64,000 nt of DNA from Chryseobacterium cucumeris. GTDB taxonomy: Bacteria > Bacteroidota > Bacteroidia > Flavobacteriales > Weeksellaceae. Both the position numbers and the translations under genes were made by a program. Position 1 is the first letter of the stretch. Each line of letters starts with the position of its first letter. Below are positions 9,813-17,863 of the stretch, in pieces. The stretch is from the NCBI RefSeq assembly GCF_001593385.1, contig NZ_LUVZ01000034.1:1-64000 (forward strand). Reading direction: 5' to 3'. The notes under the pieces are model-generated. The model was not told the origin of the DNA. It searched no databases and was given only the letters and a program-made list of their open reading frames with translations.

Positions 9813-10088
9813 ATGGAATTTATACTCATAGAAAAGAATGCCTACGAAGCCTTGAATAATGAAATCCAGGGGCTTAACAAATTGCTTTCAGAAATAGCTG
9901 CACCATATCAATCCAACTATAGTAAAAACAGGTGGCTGGATAATCAGGAGGTATGTCAGCTTTTGAACATTAGTAAAAGAAGCCTACAAAGTTATAAGCA
10001 AAAAGGTCTATTGCCATGTACTTGCATCAGTAGGAAAAATTATTTCAAATATGATGACGTTATCGCATTAGTTCAATCAAAAAATTAA
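9813..10088 (+). CDS. Helix-turn-helix (excisionase/MerR-like) DNA-binding protein
   Basis: This 91-aa protein has an N-terminal helical segment (1-40) and a C-terminal winged HTH of the HTH_17/excisionase type. The domain reads WLDNQEVCQLLNISKRSLQSYKQKGLLPC and then KNYFKYDDVIALVQ, the usual 'target-site helix, tyrosine/lysine turn, beta-wing' pattern. Such single-domain proteins are common beside tyrosine recombinases in Bacteroidetes integrative elements, where they regulate excision or element genes. It lies 3 bases upstream of a second, related HTH gene, and both converge on the integrase. Which sites it binds is unknown. Confidence 0.85.
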   Translation: MEFILIEKNAYEALNNEIQGLNKLLSEIAAPYQSNYSKNRWLDNQEVCQLLNISKRSLQSYKQKGLLPCTCISRKNYFKYDDVIALVQSKN

Positions 10089-10091
10089 AGT

Positions 10092-10376
10092 ATGCAATCT
10101 ATAAAAAACGCTACCGAAGAAATTTTATCATGGCTTAAAGATTTGAACGCTATTAAAAAACATATTGAACAAATCAGCAGATATTTAAGGCCTTCCCATC
10201 AGGAAGAAAAATATTTAACCGGTGATGAAGTATGTCGCTTACTTCATATTAGCAGGCGCACACTTCAACAATACCGGGACGATCACATATTTTCTTTTGT
10301 ACAAATTCAGGGAAAAATATTATATAAGGAATCAGATATTTTGAACCTGTTGGAAAATAATTACAAAAGAAAATGA
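10092..10376 (+). CDS. Second helix-turn-helix (excisionase/MerR-like) DNA-binding protein
   Basis: The 94-aa product has the same plan as its upstream neighbour: an N-terminal helical half, then a MerR/excisionase-like HTH (YLTGDEVCRLLHISRRTLQQ) and a wing ending in ILYKESDILNLLEN. The two probably arose by duplication, since motif positions match closely. Only 3 bases separate them, so they should be cotranscribed. The stop lies 15 bases from the convergent integrase stop. Tandem pairs of this type are a recurrent signature of Bacteroidetes mobile elements; the specific function here is inferred. Confidence 0.85.
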   Translation: MQSIKNATEEILSWLKDLNAIKKHIEQISRYLRPSHQEEKYLTGDEVCRLLHISRRTLQQYRDDHIFSFVQIQGKILYKESDILNLLENNYKRK

Positions 10377-10391
10377 TATATCATAAAAATC

Positions 10392-11636
10392 TTATGAGTT
10401 AAAAGCAGCTTCCAACTCCTTAAATTTATGAGATACTTCTTCCATATCCCGACCCACTTTCTCATTCAGGATTTTTGCATAAATCTGGGTGGTGGTTATA
10501 TTTTTATGCCCCATCATTTTACTAAGACTTTCCAATGGTACACCTTCGCTTAAAAACAAAGTAGCAAAGGTATGTCGTGCTATATGAAAAGATATTTTTT
10601 TCCCTTTAAGGCATTCCACTTCCTCGGCTAGCTTTTTAAGATTAAGATTACATTGATAGTTGCCTACCATACTAAAGAGGAGACTGTTCTTTGCAGTACC
10701 TTCATACTTTGCAATAATCTTTTTAGGAATATCGAGCAATAAAACATTGGACGATATTGTTGTTTTTTTACGCCGAAGAATGATCCATAAATTACCATCA
10801 AAAAATTCGCGTATATGTTTTTTATCCAATCGTTTAATATCGCTGTAAGATAGCCCGGTAAAGCAACTAAATAAGAACATATCTTTTATGTACTCGATAT
10901 TTTTTTTCATAGGCTGATATTCTATAAGCTCTTCCAGTTCTTTTTTCATGAGGTAACTTCTATCCTCATCCTTACGAATATTGCTATACTCAACAAAAGG
11001 ATTATCATACAGCAACTTTCGGCTGATGGCCAGCTTTACAATCGTTCTTAATGATACCATATATGCCCATATTGTATTGTGACAGTTCTTTTTTTCATTA
11101 CGCATATAATAATCGAAATCCTGCACAAAAGCACAATTGATTTCCTTTAAGAACATATCTTTTTTGGTATAATTGAACATAATAAAACCAGCTAAATTGT
11201 TACGAAGTATAGAATACGTAGAACAAGTACCTTTGGATCGTGTACCACTAGCTACTTTCTTTTTAAAGTCTACGATAAAATTATCCAGGAATTGCAACAA
11301 TGTAAGTTCATTACTATCTAAACCTAGAAAAGTATTTTTCAGTTTTTCAGAAGATACAGCACCATCCTTATCTAAAATCCTCGAATAACACTGCTCTATA
11401 CGGACTCTTATTTTATCAAGTCTTTGGTTGGTTTCTACTGCCTCCCTACTTTTACCATTTACCCTTCCAAATCTTAAATCCCATTGTAGGGGATTAATTT
11501 CTAACTTAGTGCTAAATTGAGAGATATTACCATTAATGGTTAATCTCGCCATAATAGCTACTGTACCATTTTTCTTAGGTGCGTTTTTTTTAAGGTAAAA
11601 TAATAACTTAAAAGTTGACCTTTTTGAACTTTCCAT
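10392..11636 (-). CDS. Tyrosine site-specific recombinase (Bacteroidetes-type integrase)
   Basis: The 414-aa integrase has full family length. An arm-binding domain lies at about 8-95 (LLFYLKKNAPKKNGTVAIMARLTINGN), a SAM-like core-binding domain at about 110-215, and the catalytic domain at about 228-405. The catalytic residues visible are Lys in RRKKTT (290-291), H351 and R354 in HIARH, H377 in MMGHKN and Tyr386 in TTTQIYAKI. The position normally held by the first catalytic Arg (TGLR) is Ser263 (TGLSYSDI). Known Bacteroides integrases such as that of CTnDOT also carry a non-Arg residue there, so loss of activity should not be assumed. It converges on the two HTH genes. No tRNA or att site was found nearby, so the target is unknown. 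Confidence 0.92.
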   Translation of the reverse strand: MESSKRSTFKLLFYLKKNAPKKNGTVAIMARLTINGNISQFSTKLEINPLQWDLRFGRVNGKSREAVETNQRLDKIRVRIEQCYSRILDKDGAVSSEKLKNTFLGLDSNELTLLQFLDNFIVDFKKKVASGTRSKGTCSTYSILRNNLAGFIMFNYTKKDMFLKEINCAFVQDFDYYMRNEKKNCHNTIWAYMVSLRTIVKLAISRKLLYDNPFVEYSNIRKDEDRSYLMKKELEELIEYQPMKKNIEYIKDMFLFSCFTGLSYSDIKRLDKKHIREFFDGNLWIILRRKKTTISSNVLLLDIPKKIIAKYEGTAKNSLLFSMVGNYQCNLNLKKLAEEVECLKGKKISFHIARHTFATLFLSEGVPLESLSKMMGHKNITTTQIYAKILNEKVGRDMEEVSHKFKELEAAFNS

Positions 11637-11957
11637 AACTCACTGTTTCTATAGTTAAAATTAAATTTAATTGAGTTACGAGACAGCATGAAACACAACG
11701 CAAAACACTGAATTATAATTACTTAAAAAAAACAAAACCTGAAAAACATGGTAATGATTTGGTAACCTGCTTTTTCATTTAGAACTTCTTTAAGTAGCTT
11801 TTTGGTGCACCATTCCAATTTTACTATTCTCTTAAAATCCTTTATTCATGTGAGATTTCACCCGTTTTTACATTTTTCTGAGAGTTCAGGACTTTTAATA
11901 TACAAATACTATTATTATTTTAGCAGAATAGAAATTTGATTTTTAACAATTAAGGAT
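11637..11957. other. Spacer upstream of integrase and lipoprotein
   Basis: This divergent 321-base spacer holds a 14-bp AT palindrome AATTAAATTTAATT at 11659-11672, about 23 bases before the integrase ATG. That makes it a possible autoregulatory or arm site. No gene, clear promoter box or repeat was found in the rest. Confidence 0.4.
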
Positions 11958-12461
11958 ATGAAAAAATTAATCTTATTGGGCGCTGTATCAGCTTTTTTAA
12001 TCAATTGTAATAAGAAAACTGAAGTTCCGGCTCCCAAAGTAGAAGCAGATACCATTGCTGTGGAAGAACCTGTAATAGATACTCTTGGACCAAAATCGTT
12101 CTGTTATATCGGAACAACAGGGAAAGACAGTGTTTTTGCTTCTATTGATGACAATTTAGGAACAATCACCGGAAAATTATCTTATAAAAACAGTGAAAAA
12201 GATAGTTCAAAAGGAGATCTAACGGGTTTCAAATCCGGAGATACCCTGAAACTAACTTATGAATTCAGCTCTGAAGGTAAAAAGAGTAAAAGAGATATCT
12301 ACTTCCTTCAAAAGGATAATGTTTTGACGGAAGGTATTGGTGATCATAAAGAAGAAGACGGACAATCTAAATATGCTGATGAGAAAAAGATAAGTTATAA
12401 AGACGGACAGAAGCTAACACCTGCAGACTGTAAAGTAGTCAACGAAGCTTTGAAAAAATAA
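11958..12461 (+). CDS. Small lipoprotein of unknown function
   Basis: This 167-aa protein has a lipoprotein signal peptide with lipobox AFLINC (Cys17), followed by a charged linker (NKKTEVPAPKVEADTIAVEE). The rest reads as a beta-rich domain with the repeated theme G-x-L-x-Y-K (GTITGKLSYKNSEKDSSKGDLTG) and ends in KLTPADCKVVNEALKK. Flavobacterial genomes carry many such small cell-envelope lipoproteins, but I cannot assign a named family. It is monocistronic, with a strong terminator 20 bases after the stop. Confidence 0.75.
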   Translation: MKKLILLGAVSAFLINCNKKTEVPAPKVEADTIAVEEPVIDTLGPKSFCYIGTTGKDSVFASIDDNLGTITGKLSYKNSEKDSSKGDLTGFKSGDTLKLTYEFSSEGKKSKRDIYFLQKDNVLTEGIGDHKEEDGQSKYADEKKISYKDGQKLTPADCKVVNEALKK

Positions 12462-12480
12462 TCCATTATAAAAACAAAAA

Positions 12481-12507
12481 CAGCCTTTTTTCCAAGGCTG
12501 TTTTTTT
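12481..12507. terminator. Bidirectional intrinsic terminator
   Basis: The stem CAGCCTT/AAGGCTG is followed by seven Ts on the plus strand and has an A-rich run on its left. It can therefore end both the plus-strand lipoprotein gene and the convergent threonine aldolase gene. Confidence 0.8.
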
Positions 12508-12510
12508 ATG

Positions 12511-13539
12511 CTAATTCTGTTCAATAATTTCAATAAAACGGTTCACAGCTTCATCTTCTGTGCTCCATGAAGTAATAAGACGAATGGCTGAAAAATTTTC
12601 ATCTATTTTTTTCCAGACATAGAATTCAAAATTTTCAGACAATACCTCAATAAGATCGTTATTTAAAATAGGAAAAATCTGGTTGGTATAGGTATCGGAA
12701 AGAAAAGCCGTTCCTTTTTCCTGCAAAGCTTTTTTAATTTTCATCGCCTGCTGATTGGCATGTTGTGCCAGCTCAAAATACAGATTGTCTTTCATGAGTT
12801 CCATAAACTGAATTCCCAACAGTCTTCCTTTTGCCAATAACGCTCCTTTTTGTTTGATATTAAAAGCAAAATCTTCCTGTAGCACAGGATTATTTACCAC
12901 AATTGCCTCTCCTATCAAAGCTCCGTTTTTAGTTCCTCCAAGATAGAAAATATCGGTAAGAGCAGCTACTTTTTCCAGGGTAAGATCACTGATTTCTGCT
13001 GTCAGTCCATGACCAAGCCTTGCCCCATCCATAAACAGGTATAATTTATTTTCCTTACAAAATGCAGAAAGTTCTTCCAGTTCTTTTGCCTGATAGATTG
13101 TTCCCAGCTCTGTAGAATTGGAAATATAAACCAGTTTAGGCATCACCTGATGTGGCACATTACTGTGTCCTTCTAAAATTGGAACAATATCTGAAGGTTT
13201 TATTTTTCCATCTGCCGTTTCAATGCTAAGTACTTTATGACCTGTAGCTTCAATAGCTCCTGTTTCATTATTCAGAATATGCCCGGGAGCAGCAGATATT
13301 ACACACTGATAAGGTTTTAGAATTGCAGAAATAACAATTAAGTTAGCCTGCGTTCCTCCAGAAACTAAAAAAACTTCCGAATCCGGATTGCTGATTTTTT
13401 TTTTAATTAATGCTTTCGCTTTTAATGAATACTCATCTTCTCCATAGCCAGCCTGCTGTACAAGATTATACTGCGAAAGGGCCTGTAAAATATTAGGATG
13501 GCAGCCTTCAGAATAATCGTTTTTGAATGAAAATTTCAT
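12511..13539 (-). CDS. ltaE: Low-specificity L-threonine aldolase (beta-eliminating lyase family)
   Basis: The 342-aa PLP fold-type I enzyme should cleave L-threonine/allo-threonine to glycine and acetaldehyde in the cytoplasm. Seen in sequence: the N-terminal FKNDYSEGCHPNILQAL signature, the PLP phosphate loop SGGTQAN (60-66), His87 in APGHI for ring stacking, Asp171 in LFMDGARLGHG for the pyridine nitrogen, and Lys204 in YLGGTKNGAL for the Schiff base. Length is normal for the family. It is transcribed away from the DtxR-like regulator across an 85-base spacer and ends against a shared terminator. A related beta-eliminating lyase activity cannot be excluded from sequence alone. Confidence 0.85.
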   Translation of the reverse strand: MKFSFKNDYSEGCHPNILQALSQYNLVQQAGYGEDEYSLKAKALIKKKISNPDSEVFLVSGGTQANLIVISAILKPYQCVISAAPGHILNNETGAIEATGHKVLSIETADGKIKPSDIVPILEGHSNVPHQVMPKLVYISNSTELGTIYQAKELEELSAFCKENKLYLFMDGARLGHGLTAEISDLTLEKVAALTDIFYLGGTKNGALIGEAIVVNNPVLQEDFAFNIKQKGALLAKGRLLGIQFMELMKDNLYFELAQHANQQAMKIKKALQEKGTAFLSDTYTNQIFPILNNDLIEVLSENFEFYVWKKIDENFSAIRLITSWSTEDEAVNRFIEIIEQN

Positions 13540-13593
13540 AGAGTAAAAGTAAAAAAAGTTAAAATAACAAGAGTCAACTTTTCATTTTATTTT

Positions 13594-13621
13594 GTTAGAT
13601 TTGTACTGAAAATCATCTAAC
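13594..13621 (+). promoter_or_regulatory. Promoter -7 box with overlapping inverted repeat, candidate autoregulatory operator
   Basis: TAGATTTG at 13596-13603 fits the TAnnTTTG -7 box, about 21 bases before the TTG start of the DtxR-family gene. It lies within an inverted repeat GTTAGAT (13594-13600) / ATCTAAC (13615-13621) spaced by 14 bases. A symmetric element covering the promoter of a metalloregulator is a likely autoregulatory site; it could also affect the divergent aldolase gene. Confidence 0.5.
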
Positions 13622-13624
13622 ATT

Positions 13625-14278
13625 TTGAAAACAACCCTAACAGAGGAGAATTACCTGAAAGCTTTGTTTCATTTAGTTGACAATGAAGGAAAGGTTACGA
13701 TTAATGAGCTCAGCAAATTTTTAAATGTAAAAATGCCGAGTGTCAATAATATGATGAAGAAATTTGCGGAAAAAAAGTGGGTCATTTATGAAACCTACAA
13801 ACCCTTAATCGTTACAGAAAGTGGAAGACGTGAAGCTGCCCTGGTGGTTCGTAAACACCGGCTTACCGAAATGTTCCTGGTTAAGAAAATGAATTTCGGC
13901 TGGGAAAACGTTCATGAGATAGCAGAACAGCTTGAGCATGTGCATTCTCAAATCTTCTTTGATAAAATGGACGAAATTCTGGATCATCCTAAATTCGATC
14001 CTCATGGAGAACCTATTCCTGATAAAGATGGCAATATTATCGCTCAGGATTTACAAAAATTAAGCAGTTGTGAACCAGGAGAAAATGTAACTTTTGCTTC
14101 TGTTACCCTTTCTGATGATGCTTTTCTGACATATCTGAACGACAGAAAATTGCTGCTCGATACAAAAGTGAAAATTGTAAAAATAGAAAGTTTTGATAAA
14201 TCCATGACGATAGAAATTGAGGGCAAAACAGAAATTCTAAGCAAAAAAGCTACTGAGAAAATACTTGTTAAGAAATAA
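13625..14278 (+). CDS. DtxR/MntR-family metal-dependent transcriptional regulator
   Basis: This 217-aa regulator starts at TTG (residues MKTTLTEENYLKALFHLVD), the only start that keeps the family's N-terminal helix, and follows the -7 box at 13596. Domains: winged HTH 1-62 (VTINELSKFLNVKMPSVNNMMKKF is the recognition segment), a metal-binding dimerisation domain at about 65-135 with HRLTEMFLV, EIAEQLEHVHS and HPKFDPHG, and an SH3-like FeoA domain at about 147-217. In the family, Mn2+ or Fe2+ binding triggers repression of metal uptake genes. The three-domain length points to a DtxR/IdeR-like layout. No metal transporter lies nearby, so its targets must be elsewhere. Mn versus Fe cannot be decided here. 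Confidence 0.88.
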   Translation: MKTTLTEENYLKALFHLVDNEGKVTINELSKFLNVKMPSVNNMMKKFAEKKWVIYETYKPLIVTESGRREAALVVRKHRLTEMFLVKKMNFGWENVHEIAEQLEHVHSQIFFDKMDEILDHPKFDPHGEPIPDKDGNIIAQDLQKLSSCEPGENVTFASVTLSDDAFLTYLNDRKLLLDTKVKIVKIESFDKSMTIEIEGKTEILSKKATEKILVKK

Positions 14279-14640
14279 ACCATTACCACTGAAAAAATAA
14301 ACTGAACAGATCTTCATTAAAAAAATTAGGCTTTTAAAAATTTAAACGATTAAGAAATTTAAGGAGAAAAGTATAGTTAAGACGTATCATTCTGATTTTA
14401 AGCTTACAGCGAAACTTTACTTAATGTTATATCCCAAATAAACCTAACAGGTTTTAAAAACCTGTTAGGTTTGATATTCATATAAATCTACTTTTACTCT
14501 ATTCCTCAAACTGTTAAAAAACGGTTAAACTCTCCTTTCCTAAATACCCGAAAATTTATTTTTACCTAGGTTTGCAAAACTTTCTATAGACTTTGTCTTT
14601 CCGACAAATACCCAACCTTTAATTATTACTTAAAAAAATT
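14279..14640. repeat. Spacer with a 16-bp perfect inverted repeat
   Basis: The main object here is an inverted repeat at 14440-14472, with arms AAACCTAACAGGTTTT and its complement around one base. It is about 160 bases past the regulator stop, so it is more likely a dispersed palindromic repeat than the gene's own terminator, although it could stop transcription. The rest holds only the beta-lactamase promoter. Confidence 0.6.
14567..14574 (+). promoter_or_regulatory. -7 box of the metallo-beta-lactamase gene
   Basis: TAGGTTTG matches TAnnTTTG and lies 67 bases before the ATG. No clear -33 TTG is visible. A constitutive intrinsic promoter is typical of chromosomal B1 enzymes in Chryseobacterium. 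Confidence 0.45.
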
Positions 14641-15369
14641 ATGAAAAAAAGCATTCCGTTTTTTATTATTTCGATGTTATTCAGTCCATTGGCAACGGCT
14701 CAAACCACTCAGGTAAGAGATTTTGTCATTGAACCACAGATTCAGCCCAATTTTTATATTTATAAAACTTTCGGAGTATTCGGAGGAAAAGAATATTCTA
14801 CCAATGCTGTTTATCTGGTGACCAAAAAAGGGGTTGTCTTATTCGATGTCCCTTGGCAGAAAACACAGTATCAAAGTCTTTTGGATACTATTCAGAAAAG
14901 ACATAACCTTCCTGTTATTGCGGTATTTGCTACTCATTCACATGAAGACAGAGCCGGAGATTTAAGCTTTTATAATAAGAAAGGCATCAAAACCTACGCT
15001 ACAGCTAAAACCAATGAGCTTTTGAAGAAGGATGGAAAAGCAACTTCTACTGAACTTATTAAAACAGGAAAACCTTATCGTATTGGTGGAGAAGAATTTA
15101 TAGTAGACTTTCTTGGGGAAGGACATACTGCCGATAATGTAGTGGTATGGTTTCCCAAATATAAAATACTGGACGGAGGATGTCTTGTCAAGAGCAAAGC
15201 AGCTGTTGATCTTGGGTATACGGGAGAAGCCAATGTTGCCCAATGGCCTCAAACCATGACAAAACTGAAAAACAAATACTCACAGGCAACTTTGATTATC
15301 CCCGGACACGATGAATGGAAAGGAGGCGGACACGTAGAACATACACTTGATCTTCTGAATAAAAAATAA
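14641..15369 (+). CDS. Subclass B1 metallo-beta-lactamase, IND/CGB-like
   Basis: The 242-aa periplasmic zinc hydrolase opens beta-lactams, including carbapenems in characterised relatives. Signal peptide is residues 1-20 (ending LATA). All B1 zinc ligands are present: H99, H101 and D103 in THSHEDRAGD, H162 in GEGHTADN, C181 in DGGCLVKS and H223 in IPGHDEW. The stretches YKTFGVFGGKEYS, VVLFDVPW and RIGGEEFIVDFLGEG are those of the IND/CGB enzymes intrinsic to Chryseobacterium indologenes and C. gleum. I cannot name the allele. It is a single gene with its own promoter and a strong terminator, with no mobile element flanking it, consistent with a chromosomal resident gene. Confidence 0.93.
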   Translation: MKKSIPFFIISMLFSPLATAQTTQVRDFVIEPQIQPNFYIYKTFGVFGGKEYSTNAVYLVTKKGVVLFDVPWQKTQYQSLLDTIQKRHNLPVIAVFATHSHEDRAGDLSFYNKKGIKTYATAKTNELLKKDGKATSTELIKTGKPYRIGGEEFIVDFLGEGHTADNVVVWFPKYKILDGGCLVKSKAAVDLGYTGEANVAQWPQTMTKLKNKYSQATLIIPGHDEWKGGGHVEHTLDLLNKK

Positions 15370-15373
15370 ATTT

Positions 15374-15408
15374 GAAGCGCCCTGGCGAATGCCAGGGCGC
15401 TTCGATTT
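15374..15408 (+). terminator. Strong terminator after the beta-lactamase gene
   Basis: A 13-bp perfect GC-rich stem (GAAGCGCCCTGGC, 15374-15386, and its complement, 15391-15403) has a four-base GAAT loop and is followed by GATTTTT. It also faces the convergent PLP enzyme gene. Confidence 0.8.
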
Positions 15409-15421
15409 TTAAACCATCATA

Positions 15422-16597
15422 TTAATGATTACTATTTTCTAAAAGTTGTGATACTTTTTCAATTTCTTCCATGGTATTGAAGTAATGAGGGGATAATCTG
15501 ATCGCATGGTCTATATTTTTAAACGTAAAATCAATTAATGCATCCTGTCTGCGGTTTTCCTTAAAAAACACATTATGATCACTCAAAGCTTTATGAATCT
15601 TTTCAACCTTTCCATCTGCCTGGCAAAAAGTCACAATACTGCTTAATCTGTTCCCTTTATCCAGAACTCTGAAACCATTATTCTGCAGATTAATTCTTAA
15701 AGTATCGGTCAATTTCCGGTTGTAATTTTCAATTTGATCCATTCCTATTGCATTGGCATAACGTAAAGCCTCTGCAAATCCAGCTAAAGCAGCATAAGGT
15801 CTTTCAAAAAGTTCAAATCTTTTAGCAGTATCATGGAGCTGAAAATCATCAAATGATGTCCATTGAGCACCAAAACTATCTAAAAACAGAGGATACATTT
15901 TCTGGTTTAATACTTTATCTGAAACGTATAAAAATCCAGTTCCCCTGGGCCCTCGCATAAATTTCCTTCCGGTTGCCGTCAGAAAATCACAATGGATTTT
16001 TTCTACATCCACCACAATCTGTCCAACTGACTGACAGGCATCCACAAGATACAGAACATCATACTGTTTACATAACTTCCCCACTCCTTCCACATTCTGA
16101 ATTAAACCGGAATTGGTAGGAATGTGAGTAACAGCAATTAATTTGGGATTATGCTTTTTGATCAGATTTTCAAAATCTTCAAGATCCAATTCATGGTCAG
16201 GAAGATTGGCAACCCTTACAATTTCAATATGATACCTTTTCTGTAAAGAAATAAAAGCAATCTGATTGGATATATAATCATCATTAGTAGTAATGATACA
16301 ATCTCCTTCTTTAAAATCAATACTGGATAAAGCTTTTGCATATCCATCTGTAGAACTGCTTACAAATGCTATATTGGAAGGTTTTGTATTAATCAATTTT
16401 GCAGTCTCTTCGTAAAACTGATTGATGATACCCGGGTTTCGTACCGCTGCTGCATACCCTCCCGATTCCTGTTCCTCATATAAAAACTTAATGGTAGTCT
16501 CCACAACAGATTTAGGCATTAATGAAGCCCCTGCACTGTTTAAAAATATCTTATCCGAACATCCCGGAGTATCCTGTCTTATAACCTGTAAATTCAT
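15422..16597 (-). CDS. Class V aminotransferase-fold PLP-dependent enzyme (cysteine desulfurase/isopenicillin-epimerase-like)
   Basis: This 391-aa PLP enzyme belongs to the class V fold. I start it at the ATG at 16597, preceded by AAGGATT; a TTG three codons upstream is less likely. Residues counted from that ATG: Asp186 in YLVDACQSVGQ contacts the PLP ring nitrogen, and Lys212 in ATGRKFMRGPRGTGF is the Schiff-base lysine. SSSTDGYA (about 80-87) binds phosphate. It lacks the SufS/IscS active-site Cys loop, so I would not call it a cysteine desulfurase. Related proteins are annotated as isopenicillin N epimerase-like. Substrate is unknown. It is monocistronic. Confidence 0.75.
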   Translation of the reverse strand: MNLQVIRQDTPGCSDKIFLNSAGASLMPKSVVETTIKFLYEEQESGGYAAAVRNPGIINQFYEETAKLINTKPSNIAFVSSSTDGYAKALSSIDFKEGDCIITTNDDYISNQIAFISLQKRYHIEIVRVANLPDHELDLEDFENLIKKHNPKLIAVTHIPTNSGLIQNVEGVGKLCKQYDVLYLVDACQSVGQIVVDVEKIHCDFLTATGRKFMRGPRGTGFLYVSDKVLNQKMYPLFLDSFGAQWTSFDDFQLHDTAKRFELFERPYAALAGFAEALRYANAIGMDQIENYNRKLTDTLRINLQNNGFRVLDKGNRLSSIVTFCQADGKVEKIHKALSDHNVFFKENRRQDALIDFTFKNIDHAIRLSPHYFNTMEEIEKVSQLLENSNH

Positions 16598-16650
16598 TTT
16601 TATCAATCCTTACAACAAATTTAATTTTAATTTTTTCTAAATAGGCCTAT

Positions 16651-16676
16651 AAAAAATCCCGAATTTTCATCCGGGA
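16651..16676 (-). terminator. Terminator of the tssG-tssN-tssK operon
   Basis: TCCCG (16657-16661) pairs with CGGGA (16672-16676). On the minus strand the stem is followed by six Ts, 20 bases past the tssK stop. Confidence 0.65.
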
Positions 16677-16697
16677 CTCTATTTTTACTCAATAATT

Positions 16698-17837
16698 TTA
16701 ATCTAAAACACTCCAACCTCTTTTTGGATTCGTGTTTGTGGAAACTTCCTGCTCATTAACAATGATATTTTCTTTTCTCTGACCAATATAATCGAGTTCG
16801 CTCAGTTTAGAGAAGATAATTTCAAGACTTCTCAACATCTGTTGAATGTAAAGCAATGGTTCACCACAATTATGGTGATCGTAATTCGTTTCTGCTACAA
16901 TAGAAAGCTGGTTCAATAAGGTATGAGGGGCAATTTCACTCCACTCTAAGCTGTAGTTCAGCATTTCCTCCAGTTCTGCAGGAACAAGAAGCTGGGTTGA
17001 ATTGTATAAATGAAGCGCCAGTCTTGCAAAAGACTCAATTAAAAATACAGGCGGCTGCCAAGGGGTAACATTTCTGAACTGGAAATACATATCTCCAAAA
17101 GTATTCACCATGGTAGTACACAAGAACTTAACGTTTTGTGCCAATGCTGTATTCTGATTTTTATGGGATGCTTTCTGAATAATTTTAAAAGCATACTGCT
17201 GAAGGTTTCCGATAGACTTCGCATAGCTGCTATAATAATCCACCAAAGCCGGATGACTCTGTACAGAAGTACAAGGCGGAATAAAGTTAGAATCCACCTG
17301 AGCAATATTTCCTTTTAAATCTACCTTACCGATGATAAGATAATTTCCTCCGGAATAGCTACTGTTCAAAGACGTTACGGGAAGCAGTTCAATATGGTGA
17401 TTCGGCTGTGCATTCGGGTGGCGTGGCGGAATTTCCTCAGGATCAATATCTCCAAAAGGTACTTTATCAAAAGGATTTACAGAGATCAGAATATAATATT
17501 CACCATCAGCCTGTTCTTCATTCATTGATTTCGCCAATGATTTCACGCTGATCCTTCTGTCTGTGAGTTCAATACGATATCCTGCCATTGTCACAGCGCT
17601 GCAACGCTTAATTACAAGCTGTACATCATTGGTTGCCGTATTGTGAACGTCAAAAATGGTACGGTCTGTAAATTCGTTCGAAATAGGTAAAAGCCCGTAG
17701 TTATATGTAGTAATTCCAAGGGAATTGGAATCTCTGATGGTATCAATTAAGAAATTATCCTGATCATTAAGGTGTCTCTGGGAAACCTTCATCCCGTCCA
17801 CCCAATTGATTGCAAAATGTTTAATAGGCTGTATCAT
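16698..17837 (-). CDS. tssK: Type VI secretion baseplate protein TssK
   Basis: The 379-aa protein fits TssK, the trimeric adaptor that joins the T6SS baseplate wedge to the membrane complex. Features: the N-terminal shoulder begins HFAINWVDGMKVSQRHLNDQD, matching the family's W-x-x-G-M-x-x-x-x-x-H motif; a beta-rich shoulder runs to about 185; an all-helical middle spans 200-345 (LVDYYSSYAKSIGNLQQYA). The extreme C-terminus is short and polar, so the head domain appears reduced compared with proteobacterial TssK (about 440 aa), as in the Bacteroidetes T6SSiii subtype. It is the last gene of a three-gene tss operon, 26 bases after tssN. Confidence 0.82.
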   Translation of the reverse strand: MIQPIKHFAINWVDGMKVSQRHLNDQDNFLIDTIRDSNSLGITTYNYGLLPISNEFTDRTIFDVHNTATNDVQLVIKRCSAVTMAGYRIELTDRRISVKSLAKSMNEEQADGEYYILISVNPFDKVPFGDIDPEEIPPRHPNAQPNHHIELLPVTSLNSSYSGGNYLIIGKVDLKGNIAQVDSNFIPPCTSVQSHPALVDYYSSYAKSIGNLQQYAFKIIQKASHKNQNTALAQNVKFLCTTMVNTFGDMYFQFRNVTPWQPPVFLIESFARLALHLYNSTQLLVPAELEEMLNYSLEWSEIAPHTLLNQLSIVAETNYDHHNCGEPLLYIQQMLRSLEIIFSKLSELDYIGQRKENIIVNEQEVSTNTNPKRGWSVLD

Positions 17838-17863
17838 GTTTAATACTTTTTAATTTTTTGTGT

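Noticed and set aside
15422..16597. Cysteine desulfurase (SufS/IscS) call
   Set aside because: The class V fold is present but the characteristic active-site cysteine loop is not visible and no Fe-S genes are nearby.
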